Shown in pieces: positions 18,320 to 27,404 of a stretch of 56,637 nucleotides of DNA. Under the pieces are notes generated by a model that saw only the letters and a program-made list of their open reading frames with translations, was not told the DNA's origin and did no database searches. The DNA lies in contig JAXMBX010000035.1 in NCBI GenBank assembly GCA_046349635.1, positions 1 through 56,637 of the forward strand, in the 5' to 3' direction. Source of the stretch: JAXMBX01 sp046349635 (GTDB taxonomy: Bacteria > Planctomycetota > Planctomycetia > Planctomycetales > Planctomycetaceae). Within the stretch, counting starts at the first letter, position 1. The number at the start of each line of letters is the position of its first letter. A program made the position numbers and the translations under genes.

Positions 18320-19672
18320 ATGACGACTCTAGAACTCGAAAACCCCGCCGCACCATCAGACAACCACACAGCCCTGGCGGATTTGCGCGGCGAAGACCTC
18401 ATCGTAGGACGGACACTCAACAGTCCCATCTATGACCAGAATGGAGTCCTCCTTCTCGCCGCCGGCGCCACGATCACCAGCGAATTCAAAAAACTGCTCA
18501 AGTCCCGCGCCGTCTCCAACGTCAAAATTGACCAGAAGGACGTCTCCTCCGTCTCACTCTCCCTCGAGCAACTGGCGGAAGCCTGCGTCGACAATTCCAA
18601 GTTCAATTTCGATACGGAAATCACCAAGCGGCTCGACAGCATCGTCGACGGCGGCTTACTCACCGTCCAGAACAAGGGGCCCGCACTCAAGGACTCCGTC
18701 GTCTTCCACGGCAAGAAAGCCTACAGCCTCGAGCAGCGCGACCACCTCCTCCTGCAGCACAAGGCCTCCAGTGAATCCCTCGACACGATGATGAAGGACG
18801 TCCTCAAGGGGGGACGGGTCGATGGACGCGCCATCACGGGTATGGTCGCCAACTACCTCACCGATCTCACGTCCGATGCCGACAACCTGATGAACGTCGC
18901 CTTCGAAACCCGCGGAGACGCCGAACTCGCCGACGACTCCCTCAAGACCGCCATGTATGGCATGGCCATCGGCGTCGAAATGGGGCTCGATGCCGAAAAC
19001 ATCTCCAAACTGGGACTGATTGGACTCGTCCAGAACTGGGGCATCATCCGCGTCCCCCGCGCCATTCGCCACCAGAATCGCCCCCTCACCGACATCGAAT
19101 TCCTCGAAATCAAGAAACACCCCATCTACACCCTCGAAATGCTGGAAAAAGTCTCCGGGTTTTCCAGCCTCATTCCCCTCGTCGCCTACCAGATGCACGA
19201 GCGGATGAACGGCAAAGGCTATCCCCGCGGTCGTTCGGGAAACAATATCCACCTCTTCGCCCGCATCCTCCAGGTGGCGGACGCCTATACCGCGATGACC
19301 ACCAGTCGCAGCCATCGTCCCCCGCTGATGCCCTACACCGCCATGACCTCGCTCCTCAAGGAGTCGCAACAGAAAGTCTTTGATCCGAATGTCGTCCGGG
19401 CCTTCCTGCAGGTCCTCTCCCTGTTCCCCATCGGCACGCTCGTTTCCCTGTCCGATGGCTCCGTGGCGACCGTCATGCGCCGCAATGGCATGAAATACAC
19501 GCAACCGATCGTCCGCGTCATTCAGGATGGGCGAGGCAGCGTCCTCGATCCTTTGGACGAAGATGCCATTCTCGACCTCGGCGACTCCTCGATTCAGGTC
19601 GTCCAGGCCATCCCCACCCCCGGGAAAAATGAGCTGACGGAGGATCCTTACGTCCTCCGCAACGCCCTCTAA
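18320..19672 (+). CDS. Degenerate HD-GYP domain protein
   Basis: A 450-residue protein with the outline of an HD-GYP cyclic-di-GMP phosphodiesterase: an N-terminal segment like the PilZ/DUF3391-type front (EDLIVGRTLNSPIYDQNGVLLLAAGATIT) and a C-terminal HD-GYP region. Retained are HPIYTLEML, MHERMNGKGYPRGRSG (near 292), ARILQVADAYTAMTTSR and a beta tail (FPIGTLVSLSDGSVATV). The metal-binding HD of LLHDIGK is replaced by QN in LVQNWGI near 237, and the first His and one His of the HHE triad are also missing. Catalysis is therefore doubtful, and it may bind ligand or act as a scaffold. The ATG at 18320 is preferred to 18188. It converges with miaB. Confidence 0.78.
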   Translation: MTTLELENPAAPSDNHTALADLRGEDLIVGRTLNSPIYDQNGVLLLAAGATITSEFKKLLKSRAVSNVKIDQKDVSSVSLSLEQLAEACVDNSKFNFDTEITKRLDSIVDGGLLTVQNKGPALKDSVVFHGKKAYSLEQRDHLLLQHKASSESLDTMMKDVLKGGRVDGRAITGMVANYLTDLTSDADNLMNVAFETRGDAELADDSLKTAMYGMAIGVEMGLDAENISKLGLIGLVQNWGIIRVPRAIRHQNRPLTDIEFLEIKKHPIYTLEMLEKVSGFSSLIPLVAYQMHERMNGKGYPRGRSGNNIHLFARILQVADAYTAMTTSRSHRPPLMPYTAMTSLLKESQQKVFDPNVVRAFLQVLSLFPIGTLVSLSDGSVATVMRRNGMKYTQPIVRVIQDGRGSVLDPLDEDAILDLGDSSIQVVQAIPTPGKNELTEDPYVLRNAL

Positions 19673-19694
19673 ATCAGGACCGCAAGCCGGCTCG

Positions 19695-21230
19695 TTACTG
19701 CACGATCGGCAACAGGGAATTGATCCCCCCGGAATTACCGTCCAGAGCATGACCACCCAGAGAGTGACCACCGTGCTGGTACTCGCGGGTCACAATCGAG
19801 CCGATCAGCGTCGTCGCCGTGCAGTCGTGAATCTGCGTCCGCACCAGGCTCCCGCTCAACCGCCGGTTCCCCTCGAACACCACAATCCGGTCGCAGGGAG
19901 TCCTTCCCACGAGCTGCACCTTGGGGCTGTCAGCAGCCGGTTCCTCCCCCTTCAGCGTCATTTTGCTCGGCCCTTCGACGAGCACTTCCTGCTCCGTCCC
20001 GATCATCAGCGCATTGTCCTCCTCGCTGATCTCGTTCTGCAGGTCGAGCATCTCGTTATTGCGCCGCTTCTTCACCTCTTCGGGAATATCGTCCGGCAGC
20101 AGTTCGTGCGCCTTCGTCCCCGGCCGCTCGCTGTATTTGAAAATAAAGCTGTTCTTGAAACGGCATTCCCGGATCAGGTCCAGGCTCTTCTGGTGCGATT
20201 CCTCCGTCTCGCCGCAGAAACCCACGATAAAGTCGCTCGACACCGCGCAATTCGGCAGCGTCTCTTTGATCCGGGCATGCATTTCCCGGTAGTCTTCAAT
20301 CGTGTAGCCCCGCTTCATCCGCTTCAGGACGTCGTTGCAGCCTGACTGCGCGGGAACGTGCAGGTAACGCGCCACCTTCTTCAGATCCCGCATCGCCTGC
20401 AGCAGATCGTTCGACATGTCCCGCGGATAGTTGGTCACGAACTTGATCCGGTCCAGCCCCGGCTCATCGTGCATCGCCGCCAGCAGATCGGACATCCTCC
20501 ACAACCGGCCATCCTGCGTGTGCTTGTAGCTGTTGACCGTCTGCCCCAGCAACGTCACTTCCTTCACCCCTTCCTCAGCCAGTTGATGCACTTCGCGGAG
20601 AATGTCTCGGGGAGGACGGCTTTGTTCCGGACCGCGCGTCGTCGGCACCACGCAATACGTGCAGAACTTGTCGCAGCCGATCATGATCCGCACGAACGCC
20701 TGGAACGGAGAGGGGCGCATCTCCGGATCGCGCAGCGGATCGTAGCTCTGAAAACTGTCGGAAATCTCCTGCCGCGTCGCGTCTCGGCGATCCAGGCTCA
20801 CCGCCAGATGCCTTTCCCGCTCGCCGCGGGCGGAACGGATCAGGTCCGGAATCTGGGCCAGTTGCCCCGTCCCGACGACCAGATCGACGTGCGGAGCCCG
20901 CTCGAACACCTGGTTCTGATCCTTCTGGGCCATGCACCCGATCACGCCGATCACCTGCGCCGGACGCTTCCGTTTGGAAAACTTCAACCGTCCCAGCGCA
21001 CTGTAGATCTTGTGCTCCGCATGTTCCCGCACGCTGCAGGTGTTGAACAGCACCGTATCCGCCTGGCTGATGTCGGAGGTGAGTTCGTACCCCTCCTTGC
21101 GCAAAGCCGCCACCACCAGTTCGCTGTCCAGCATGTTCATCTGGCAGCCGACTGTTTCAATGAACAGACGGAAGTTGTGCTCCCCTGCGGGAGCAACTTT
21201 CGCTTTGGATTGGGAGGCTTGTTCGCTCAT
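19695..21230 (-). CDS. miaB: tRNA-2-methylthio-N6-dimethylallyladenosine synthase MiaB
   Basis: Radical-SAM methylthiotransferase that adds the 2-methylthio group to i6A37 of tRNAs reading UNN codons. It is 511 residues. The N-terminal UPF0004 domain carries the three auxiliary-cluster cysteines (VGCQMNMLDSE C29, NTCSVREHAE C65, IGCMAQ). The radical-SAM motif is CDKFCTYC near 187, with VPTTRGPEQSRPP and PAQSGCNDVLKRMKRGYT following. The C-terminal TRAM domain reads VLVEGPSK and GRTPCDRIVVFEG. The Gly/His-rich last 30 residues are an extension. It is the third gene of the efp operon, 17 bases after the small membrane protein. Confidence 0.95.
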   Translation of the reverse strand: MSEQASQSKAKVAPAGEHNFRLFIETVGCQMNMLDSELVVAALRKEGYELTSDISQADTVLFNTCSVREHAEHKIYSALGRLKFSKRKRPAQVIGVIGCMAQKDQNQVFERAPHVDLVVGTGQLAQIPDLIRSARGERERHLAVSLDRRDATRQEISDSFQSYDPLRDPEMRPSPFQAFVRIMIGCDKFCTYCVVPTTRGPEQSRPPRDILREVHQLAEEGVKEVTLLGQTVNSYKHTQDGRLWRMSDLLAAMHDEPGLDRIKFVTNYPRDMSNDLLQAMRDLKKVARYLHVPAQSGCNDVLKRMKRGYTIEDYREMHARIKETLPNCAVSSDFIVGFCGETEESHQKSLDLIRECRFKNSFIFKYSERPGTKAHELLPDDIPEEVKKRRNNEMLDLQNEISEEDNALMIGTEQEVLVEGPSKMTLKGEEPAADSPKVQLVGRTPCDRIVVFEGNRRLSGSLVRTQIHDCTATTLIGSIVTREYQHGGHSLGGHALDGNSGGINSLLPIVQ

Positions 21231-21247
21231 CGTTTTTCGTCAGGGGG

Positions 21248-21457
21248 TTATGCGGCCTTACCGGGCTTGGAAGCCGCACCCGGTTTCGGCGCCGCGGCGG
21301 CTTCCTTCTGCTGCTTCTTCGCAGCCCGCGCCCGGCGCTTCTCCTCCTCAATGGCCTGTTCCAGGTAGGAACGCTTGTGCGACACCATCAGCCCGGACAG
21401 GCACTTCAGCGCCAGCACGGCCGCTCCTCCATACAGCACGATCTGCCAGACATCCAT
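21248..21457 (-). CDS. Small membrane-anchored protein with basic tail
   Basis: A 69-residue protein with one N-terminal helix (VWQIVLYGGAAVLALKCLSGLMV), an amphipathic charged segment (KRSYLEQAIEEEKRRARAAKKQQKEA, probably coiled coil) and an Ala/Pro/Lys tail. It lies between efp and miaB on the same strand, 17 bases before miaB. No family was recognised. The placement suggests a constitutively expressed housekeeping neighbour, but the function is unknown. Confidence 0.65.
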   Translation of the reverse strand: MDVWQIVLYGGAAVLALKCLSGLMVSHKRSYLEQAIEEEKRRARAAKKQQKEAAAAPKPGAASKPGKAA

Positions 21458-21509
21458 GTCAGACTCCCTCGCGCCCGAAACTTATCGACCGGGAAACATC
21501 TCCCGCGTG

Positions 21510-22079
21510 CTATTCCCGCACACGTTCGATGTACGATCCCGTCGCCGTATCGATCTTGATCAGTTCATCGTTTTCCACGAATGCCGGCACGCTCACCACC
21601 GCTCCGGTTTCCACCGTCGCGGGCTTTGTGATGTTCGAGGAAGTGTTTCCCCGCACCGCCGGTTCCGTATAAGTCACACGCAACGTCACCGTCTGCGGCG
21701 GGGTCATCCCGATCACCTGGTTATTCCAGAACAACAGGTTGCAGATCATCCCTTCCTGCAGGAACCTGGTGTCGTCTCCCAGCGTCTTTTCGTCCATCGT
21801 GTGCTGTTCGAACGTCTCGTTGCACATGAAGACGTAACCGTTCGCATCCCGGTACAGGTACTGGCCTTCCCCCTTGTGGACGTCCGCCGCTTCCAGGCTT
21901 TCACCGCTCTTGTAGGTCCGGTCCAGAATCGTCCCCTTCAGCAGGTTCCGCAGCCGGGTCTTGTACAACGCCTGCCCTTTCCCCGGCTTCACGAAATTGC
22001 ATTCCAGCATGTCGTAGGGATCACCCTCGACGATGACTTTGCACCCTTTTTTGAAATCTCCAGCATTAATCTGAGGCAT
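21510..22079 (-). CDS. efp: Translation elongation factor P
   Basis: A 189-residue EF-P that relieves ribosome stalling at polyproline. The KOW-like domain I has the tip loop VKPGKGQA with Lys34, the residue modified in the KPGKGQA class. Domain II includes YLYRDANGYVFMCNETFEQHTM, and domain III has VTYTEPAVRGNTSSNITKPATVETGAVVSVPAFVENDELIKIDTATGSYIERV. The type of tip loop and the epmB homologue starting divergently 200 bases away both point to beta-lysylation of Lys34. It is the first gene of a three-gene operon. Confidence 0.96.
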   Translation of the reverse strand: MPQINAGDFKKGCKVIVEGDPYDMLECNFVKPGKGQALYKTRLRNLLKGTILDRTYKSGESLEAADVHKGEGQYLYRDANGYVFMCNETFEQHTMDEKTLGDDTRFLQEGMICNLLFWNNQVIGMTPPQTVTLRVTYTEPAVRGNTSSNITKPATVETGAVVSVPAFVENDELIKIDTATGSYIERVRE

Positions 22080-22283
22080 GAATCAACTCTTCTCGCGATC
22101 GCTCAATAAACCTGCACAGATCCGTGATGGCACCTTTACCATCCTGTTTCACGGCGTCACAATCCCCCGGCCACAATAAATTTCACGCCGGCATCCAGTT
22201 GGGACTTTTCTGCGAATCCGTATTATTGCATGATGGACTGAGTGACACAACCTCAAGTCCCCCTTGGACTCCCGCCACAAATA

Positions 22284-23306
22284 ATGACCGCGTCACCCCC
22301 GTTTTCCCCCTCGATTCCCGCACCGAAAGCCACAGGCTGGCAGCGGTCCCTTTCCGACTCCATCCGGGATCCCGAAACGCTCCTGAATCTCCTGCAACTC
22401 CCCCGGGACCTCCTCCCCGCCGCCCGCAGGGGAGGGGAGCAGTTCCCCCTCTTCGCTCCCCTCAGTTATTGCCGCCGGATGACCCTCGGAAATCCACACG
22501 ATCCGCTCCTCCGGCAGGTCCTCCCGCTGCATGAAGAGACAGAAACTCACCCGGATTTCACACAGGATGCCGTCGGAGATCACGCCTCCCGGATCGCCCC
22601 AGGCTTGCTGCACAAATACACCGGCCGCGCCCTGTTGATCGCCACCGGCGCCTGTGCCATCCATTGCCGCTACTGCTTCCGCCGCCATTATCCCTACCAG
22701 CAGGAACCCCACACTCTCCAGGCTTGGCAACCGGCCTTTGACGCCCTCGCCGCCGACCCGTCCCTGCATGAAATCATCCTCTCGGGGGGCGACCCCTTGA
22801 TGCTCACCGATCAGCGACTCTCCGATATGATCGCCCGTCTGGAAACCATTCCGCACCTGCGACGGCTCCGCATTCATACCCGCCTGCCGATTGTTCTGCC
22901 CGACCGGGTCACTCCCCGTTTGGTGGATCTGTTGCGCGACTCCCGCCTCACACCCATCCTCGTCGTGCATGCCAACCATCCCCAGGAACTGCAGGCCGAT
23001 TGCGCCGAAGCATTGCGCGATCTCGTCCGCAGCGGCATGACGGTCCTCAATCAGGCGGTTCTTCTCAAAGGGATCAACGACGATCTCGAATCCCTTCGCG
23101 ACCTCTCCGAAAGGCTGATCAACCTCGGGGTGATCCCGTACTACCTGCACCAGCTCGATCGAGTCGCGGGGACGCACCACTTTGAAGTCGACGTCGAAAG
23201 TGGCCGCGAGCTGGTCAACCAACTCCGCTCGCTCCTTCCCGGCTATGCCGTCCCGCAATACGTCATCGAACGCCCCGGCGAACCTCACAAAACTCCCCTG
23301 ATGTAA
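22284..23306 (+). CDS. epmB: EF-P beta-lysylation radical-SAM enzyme EpmB (lysine 2,3-aminomutase family)
   Basis: A 340-residue KamA-family radical-SAM enzyme that converts (S)-alpha-lysine to (R)-beta-lysine for attachment to EF-P. It has the cluster motif CAIHCRYCFRRHYPY (CxxxCxxC), SGGDPLMLTD, IPHLRRLRIHTRLPIVLP, VHANHPQEL, VLNQAVLLKGIND and YYLHQLDRVAGTHHFEV. The N-terminal GWQRSLSDSIRDPETLLNLL is EpmB-like and the protein lacks the C-terminal extension of catabolic aminomutases. ATG 22284 gives EpmB-like length; a GTG at 22242 is possible. It is divergent from efp. The ligase EpmA is not in the window. Confidence 0.92.
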   Translation: MTASPPFSPSIPAPKATGWQRSLSDSIRDPETLLNLLQLPRDLLPAARRGGEQFPLFAPLSYCRRMTLGNPHDPLLRQVLPLHEETETHPDFTQDAVGDHASRIAPGLLHKYTGRALLIATGACAIHCRYCFRRHYPYQQEPHTLQAWQPAFDALAADPSLHEIILSGGDPLMLTDQRLSDMIARLETIPHLRRLRIHTRLPIVLPDRVTPRLVDLLRDSRLTPILVVHANHPQELQADCAEALRDLVRSGMTVLNQAVLLKGINDDLESLRDLSERLINLGVIPYYLHQLDRVAGTHHFEVDVESGRELVNQLRSLLPGYAVPQYVIERPGEPHKTPLM

Positions 23307-23335
23307 GAGCCCGTCTTCTATTTGTTTGCAGAGCA

Positions 23336-23360
23336 TTGGGTGGCACTGGCTCTGCCAGTG
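23336..23360 (+). repeat. Palindromic element, TTGGGTGGCA-headed, variant A
   Basis: TTGGGTGGCA is followed by a perfect 7-bp hairpin CACTGGC-TCT-GCCAGTG. It shares the head with the 50-bp element about 100 bases further on and probably belongs to the same dispersed family. Confidence 0.55.
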
Positions 23361-23437
23361 TTTTCAACGAACTTTGAACGACGTCCTTTGATTTAAATTC
23401 ATACATAGCTCTGGTAACCCAACGTCCAAATAAAATC

Positions 23438-23487
23438 AGGTATTTTGGGTGGCATGCCTACATCGCGCAGCAGGGTAGGCATGTGCG
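23438..23487 (+). repeat. 50-bp dispersed palindromic repeat, copy 1
   Basis: Matches the reverse complement of 43232-43281 at 47 of 50 positions. It has the head TTGGGTGG and inverted arms CATGCCTAC/GTAGGCATG around a 13-base loop. It lies between epmB and a decayed gene, with no coding role apparent. Confidence 0.85.
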
Positions 23488-23602
23488 TGTTTGACTTTGA
23501 TTTCGTAAGTTACGGCCTGGCAAGAAAGATTAGACGGATTACCTGGTTCCCCGTCCGTTTCTGGACACGAAAGCACTATGCGTTCAAACGAAGGCGAATT
23601 GT

Positions 23603-25032
23603 ATGCACTCCATTCGCGTCACCGTCCTGTGTCTGCTCCTCGCTTCCGTCCCCCGTTGGACTGTGGCTGCGGATCTGGACACGCTCGACCCCGCCTGTTA
23701 CCACGACGGCGACCTGGCCGGTTCTCTCAAGACCGACCAGCCGTTGCCCCTGTACCATCCTGATCCGCAGCACATCACCAATCGCCTCTTCGCCGCCTGT
23801 TACATCCGCACAAGTAATCTCCCCACCAAGCGGGGCGGAAAAACGGTTTCTCGCATCGAAGGGGGAGACGTCATCGACTTCCTCGCCTGGGCCAAAAGTA
23901 CCTATTGGTCGGAGCCCGCCACCTGCGAGAAAATCTCACTGCCCTGCTGGATGAAGCCCTCCAGAATCCCTCTCCGCCTTCCGGCCGACCGATCCCCTCA
24001 AGCGGGCCGTCCTGCTCCGCGACCCTGGGCACCTCGATTTCTATCTCACCCGCAACCTCGAACGGGATGGCGATAAGACGACTCGCAAACGCCGCGATGA
24101 CTCTGCCGCAGATTCGCCCAGGCCCTGAAATTCCTGACGTTAATCCACCGCTGAAATTAAAACCCTTCCCGACAACTACACCCTCGCCATCAAATCGGGC
24201 CGCTTTGCCCCGGAGCATCGCGACGATCCCGCTCGACTACCTTCCGCCGCGACTGCTCAGTCATCCCGATGAATGGCAGGAGATCGATTTCCACCAACCG
24301 AAGGATATTCACGAGGACATCCAGGACCGCTTCATCACGCTCCACACCGCAATTACAAAGGCCGCTCCTATTTCCGGATCTTCTATCGCTTTCCGGAAGG
24401 CAGAAAACAACTCGAGGCCTACCTGAAGACTGTTGAGACGGACGGTATCGACTGGAAGGCCTCAGCCCAGATTGGCTTTGCCCGCGTCAAGGAATCCCTG
24501 CCGCAATTTCCACCCGGTGTTGAAGTCGCCCTGCTGCAATTCATGATGACGCTCGACGACCAACTCCGCCCCGTCCCGACCCCGATCGTCGAATCGGTCC
24601 GTCTGCGGGTCTTCCGGAACGTCACCGGCGAACCGCAACCACCCACCAACACCGAAGTCGGCATGAACGTCTCCGAATACACCCTCAAACGGCGTCTGCT
24701 CTTCGATGGCCTGAAACAGGGGGGCCTGGTTCGCGAACCGGACAATCAGCCGATCTATCGCGTCATCTTCATGGGGGACTTCGCCCCTGACTGGGGAGAC
24801 ATTAAACGGACACTCACTCTCACCCAGGACTGCCGCCGCTGTCACACCGGGCAGGGCAGATCGGCGTACAAACCGTCTTTTCGATGGTTCATCAGGGGAG
24901 TGGATGCCGGCGCCCAGATCGGCGTCGCTCATCCTCTCCCGCCGGCACTCCCACCCCGCGCGGCGCACGGGCCGCCCACTTCAAAACCGGCCACGAAACC
25001 TACCGCCGACTCTCGACTACCTCGACCAATAA
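23603..25032 (+). pseudogene. Multiply frameshifted exported protein with a CxxCH haem motif
   Basis: A signal peptide (MHSIRVTVLCLLLASVPRWTVAA) starts a protein whose continuation jumps between all three frames at least five times. DLDTLDPACYHDGDLAGSL and GDVIDFLAWAKSTYWSEPATCEK lie in one frame, LTALLDEALQNPS in the next, then DPLKRAVLLRD, FAQALKFLTLIHR, LDYLPPRLLSHPDEWQEIDFHQP, a 200-residue block from YFRIFYRFPEG to CRRCHTGQGR, and AAHFKTGHETYRRL to a final LDYLDQ and stop at 25032. CRRCH would be a c-type haem site. The many short indels mean the gene cannot yield its full protein. No family name was recognised. Confidence 0.7.
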
Positions 25033-25058
25033 TCTTTCTCAATCTTTTGGATCATCCC

Positions 25059-27147
25059 ATGAAGCTCACCCTGACACTTTTCTCTCTCGCCCTTCTGACT
25101 TCGACCTCGGCATTCGCGGCTGAGTTCTTCGTCTCTCCGCAAGGGAATGATGCCTGGTCCGGAACCTCACCCCAGCGGGACGAATCCAAACAGACCGGCC
25201 CGTTCGCCACACTCGAACGAGCACGCGACGAGATCCGCCGCTTGAAGCAGGCAGGGATCTCCAGGCTCCTGTCACGGTCACGCTCGCGGGCGGGGAATAT
25301 CCCCGTGAGAAAAGTTTTGAATTGAACGCCGCGGACGGCGGTACGGAACAGGCTCCGGTCCTCTACCGTGCCCAACCCGGCCAGAAAGTTCGCCTGATCG
25401 GTGGTCGCCGCCTGTCAAACTGGTCTCCTGTGACAGCGCAAGACGTCCTCCCCCGGTTGCCCGAAGCCGCCCGCAAACAGGTTCTGCAATGCGATCTCAA
25501 GGCTGCCGGAATCAGCAATTTCGGAAAGCTCACCTCTCGCGGTTTTGACGCCCGACACAACCCGCCCACCTCGAACTCTTCCTCAACTCCAAACCGATGA
25601 CCCTCGCCCGCTGGCCCAACAACGGCGAATGGGCACAGATCGCCGGCTTCCCCGCCGACCAGAAGCAGGGGGATGACCACGGCGGGGATCTCGGCAAACT
25701 CCCCGGCGGCTTCCTCTACTCCGGCGACCGACCCAAAAACTGGAAGGACTGGCAGCACGCCTGGGTGCATGGCTACTGGGCCTGGGACTGGGCCAACAGC
25801 TACGAGCGGATCGCCTCTCTCGACACCACAACCCGCCACATCAAAACCGCCGAACCGCACGGTCTCTACGGCTTCCGCAAAGGCCAGCGCATCTACTTCC
25901 TCAACATCCTCGAAGAACTCGACCAGCCGGGGGAATACTACGTCGATCCCACTAAAGGCCTCGTCTACTTCTGGCCCCCCGAACCGCTCGACTCCTCCAT
26001 CGTCCTTGCCTCAGTTCTCGAACAACCCCTCGTTCAACTCAACAACGCCTCCCATGTCACTCTTCAGGGCCTCACCCTCGAAGCGACCCGCGGCATGGGG
26101 GTCGTCATCAACCAGGGAAGCCACGACACAATCTCCGGCTGCATGGTCCGGATGATCGGTTCGCAGGCAATCCAGATCTCCGGCGGAACTCATCACCAGG
26201 TCATCGGCTGCGATATCCGCGACTGCGGTGATGGCGGCGCTTCCGCCTCAGGTGGGGATCGACAGACCCTCACCCCCGGCCATCATGCCATCCTCAACTC
26301 TCACTTTGAACGTCAGGGACGCTGGAGCAAATGCTACGTCCCCGCCATCAATTTCAGCGGTGTCGGCCTCCGCGCCGCTCACAACCTGATCCACGATCAC
26401 CCCCACTGCGCCATTCAATTCGTGGGGAATGAACACGTCATCGAGTTCAATGAAATCCACCACGTCGCCCTCGAGTCCGGCGACGTCGGCGTGATCTACA
26501 CCGGTCGCGACTGGACCTACCGTGGCCATCAGATCCGCCACAATTTCATCCACCGCATCGGCGGCGTTGGAATGGGCTCCATGGGAGTCTATATGGATGA
26601 CTGCACCAGCTCCGCCGAAATCACCGGCAACATCTTCTATCAATCCTCCCGCGCCGTCATGATCGGCGGCGGACGCGATTATCTGGTTCGCAACAACATC
26701 TTCGTCGATTGCAAACCCTCCATTCACTTCGATGCCCGCGGAATGAGCCCCGCTCCCGTCTGGTCCGACATGGTCCAGAAATTCATGCGCGGACGTCTCG
26801 CCGATGTCCCTGCCGAACTGTACCGCAAACGTTACCCCCGCATCGCCGACCTCGATCCCTATTACGCCAAAAATGAAGGCATCCCCCCCGAGAACAACCG
26901 GCTGGAAAACAACCTCGCCATGGGTGGCACCTGGATCGAAACCTGGAATACCAAGCCCGACTGGCTCAAACAGGTCAATAACTCCGTCGGCCCGGACCCC
27001 GGCTTTGTCTCCACCCGCTTCGAGCGCCCCGCTGACTTTCTGCTGCGCCCCGATGCCCCCGCCTTGAAGACCGGTTTCCAGCAGATCCCCGTTGAAAAAA
27101 TCGGCCTCCAGCAGGACGAACACCGCCGCATCCTCCCCCAGGATTGA
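25059..27147 (+). pseudogene. Right-handed beta-helix secreted protein, two frameshifts
   Basis: A signal peptide (MKLTLTLFSLALLTSTSAFAA) leads into EFFVSPQGNDAWSGTS, the typical start of planctomycete pectate-lyase-fold proteins. The frame breaks near 25257 (the product should continue LQAPVTVTLAGGEYPREKSF) and again near 25560 (should continue AHLELFLNSKPMTLARWPNNGEW), each consistent with one missing base. From 25597 the remaining 516 codons are intact. They contain beta-helix repeats (HVTLQGLTLEATRGMGVVINQGSHDTISGCMV, NLIHDHPHCAIQFVGNEHVIEFNEIHHV) and a conserved C-terminal region (YYAKNEGIPPENNRLENNLAMGG). It is probably a polysaccharide-active protein. If the frameshifts are sequence errors, the gene is functional. 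Confidence 0.75.
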
Positions 27148-27404
27148 TCGGAACTGATGGAGGGCAGACGACTTCTGCCTATTCTCTCTAGCCTTCTTTT
27201 TTCGCCGAAAATCCCTCTGGACACAGTATGACGAATCCTTAAAATCCCCCGCGATTAAGAATCCCGTTTCGGTCGGATGAGGCTTGCCCGCACTTGTCTC
27301 GCTCGACCAGACTGGCCCGTGTCGGATGAATCCCGCTTCGTCTCCGTGTTCCGCACGGAGCGTTGTCAACCGGTACGGGCACACCAAGGAAGGCCCAGAT
27401 TCTC

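Noticed and set aside
23445..23954. Frame starting in the palindromic repeat as a gene (GGMPTSRSRVGM start)
   Set aside because: Its first residues are the translation of the dispersed repeat, and the rest is out of frame with the decayed exported protein.
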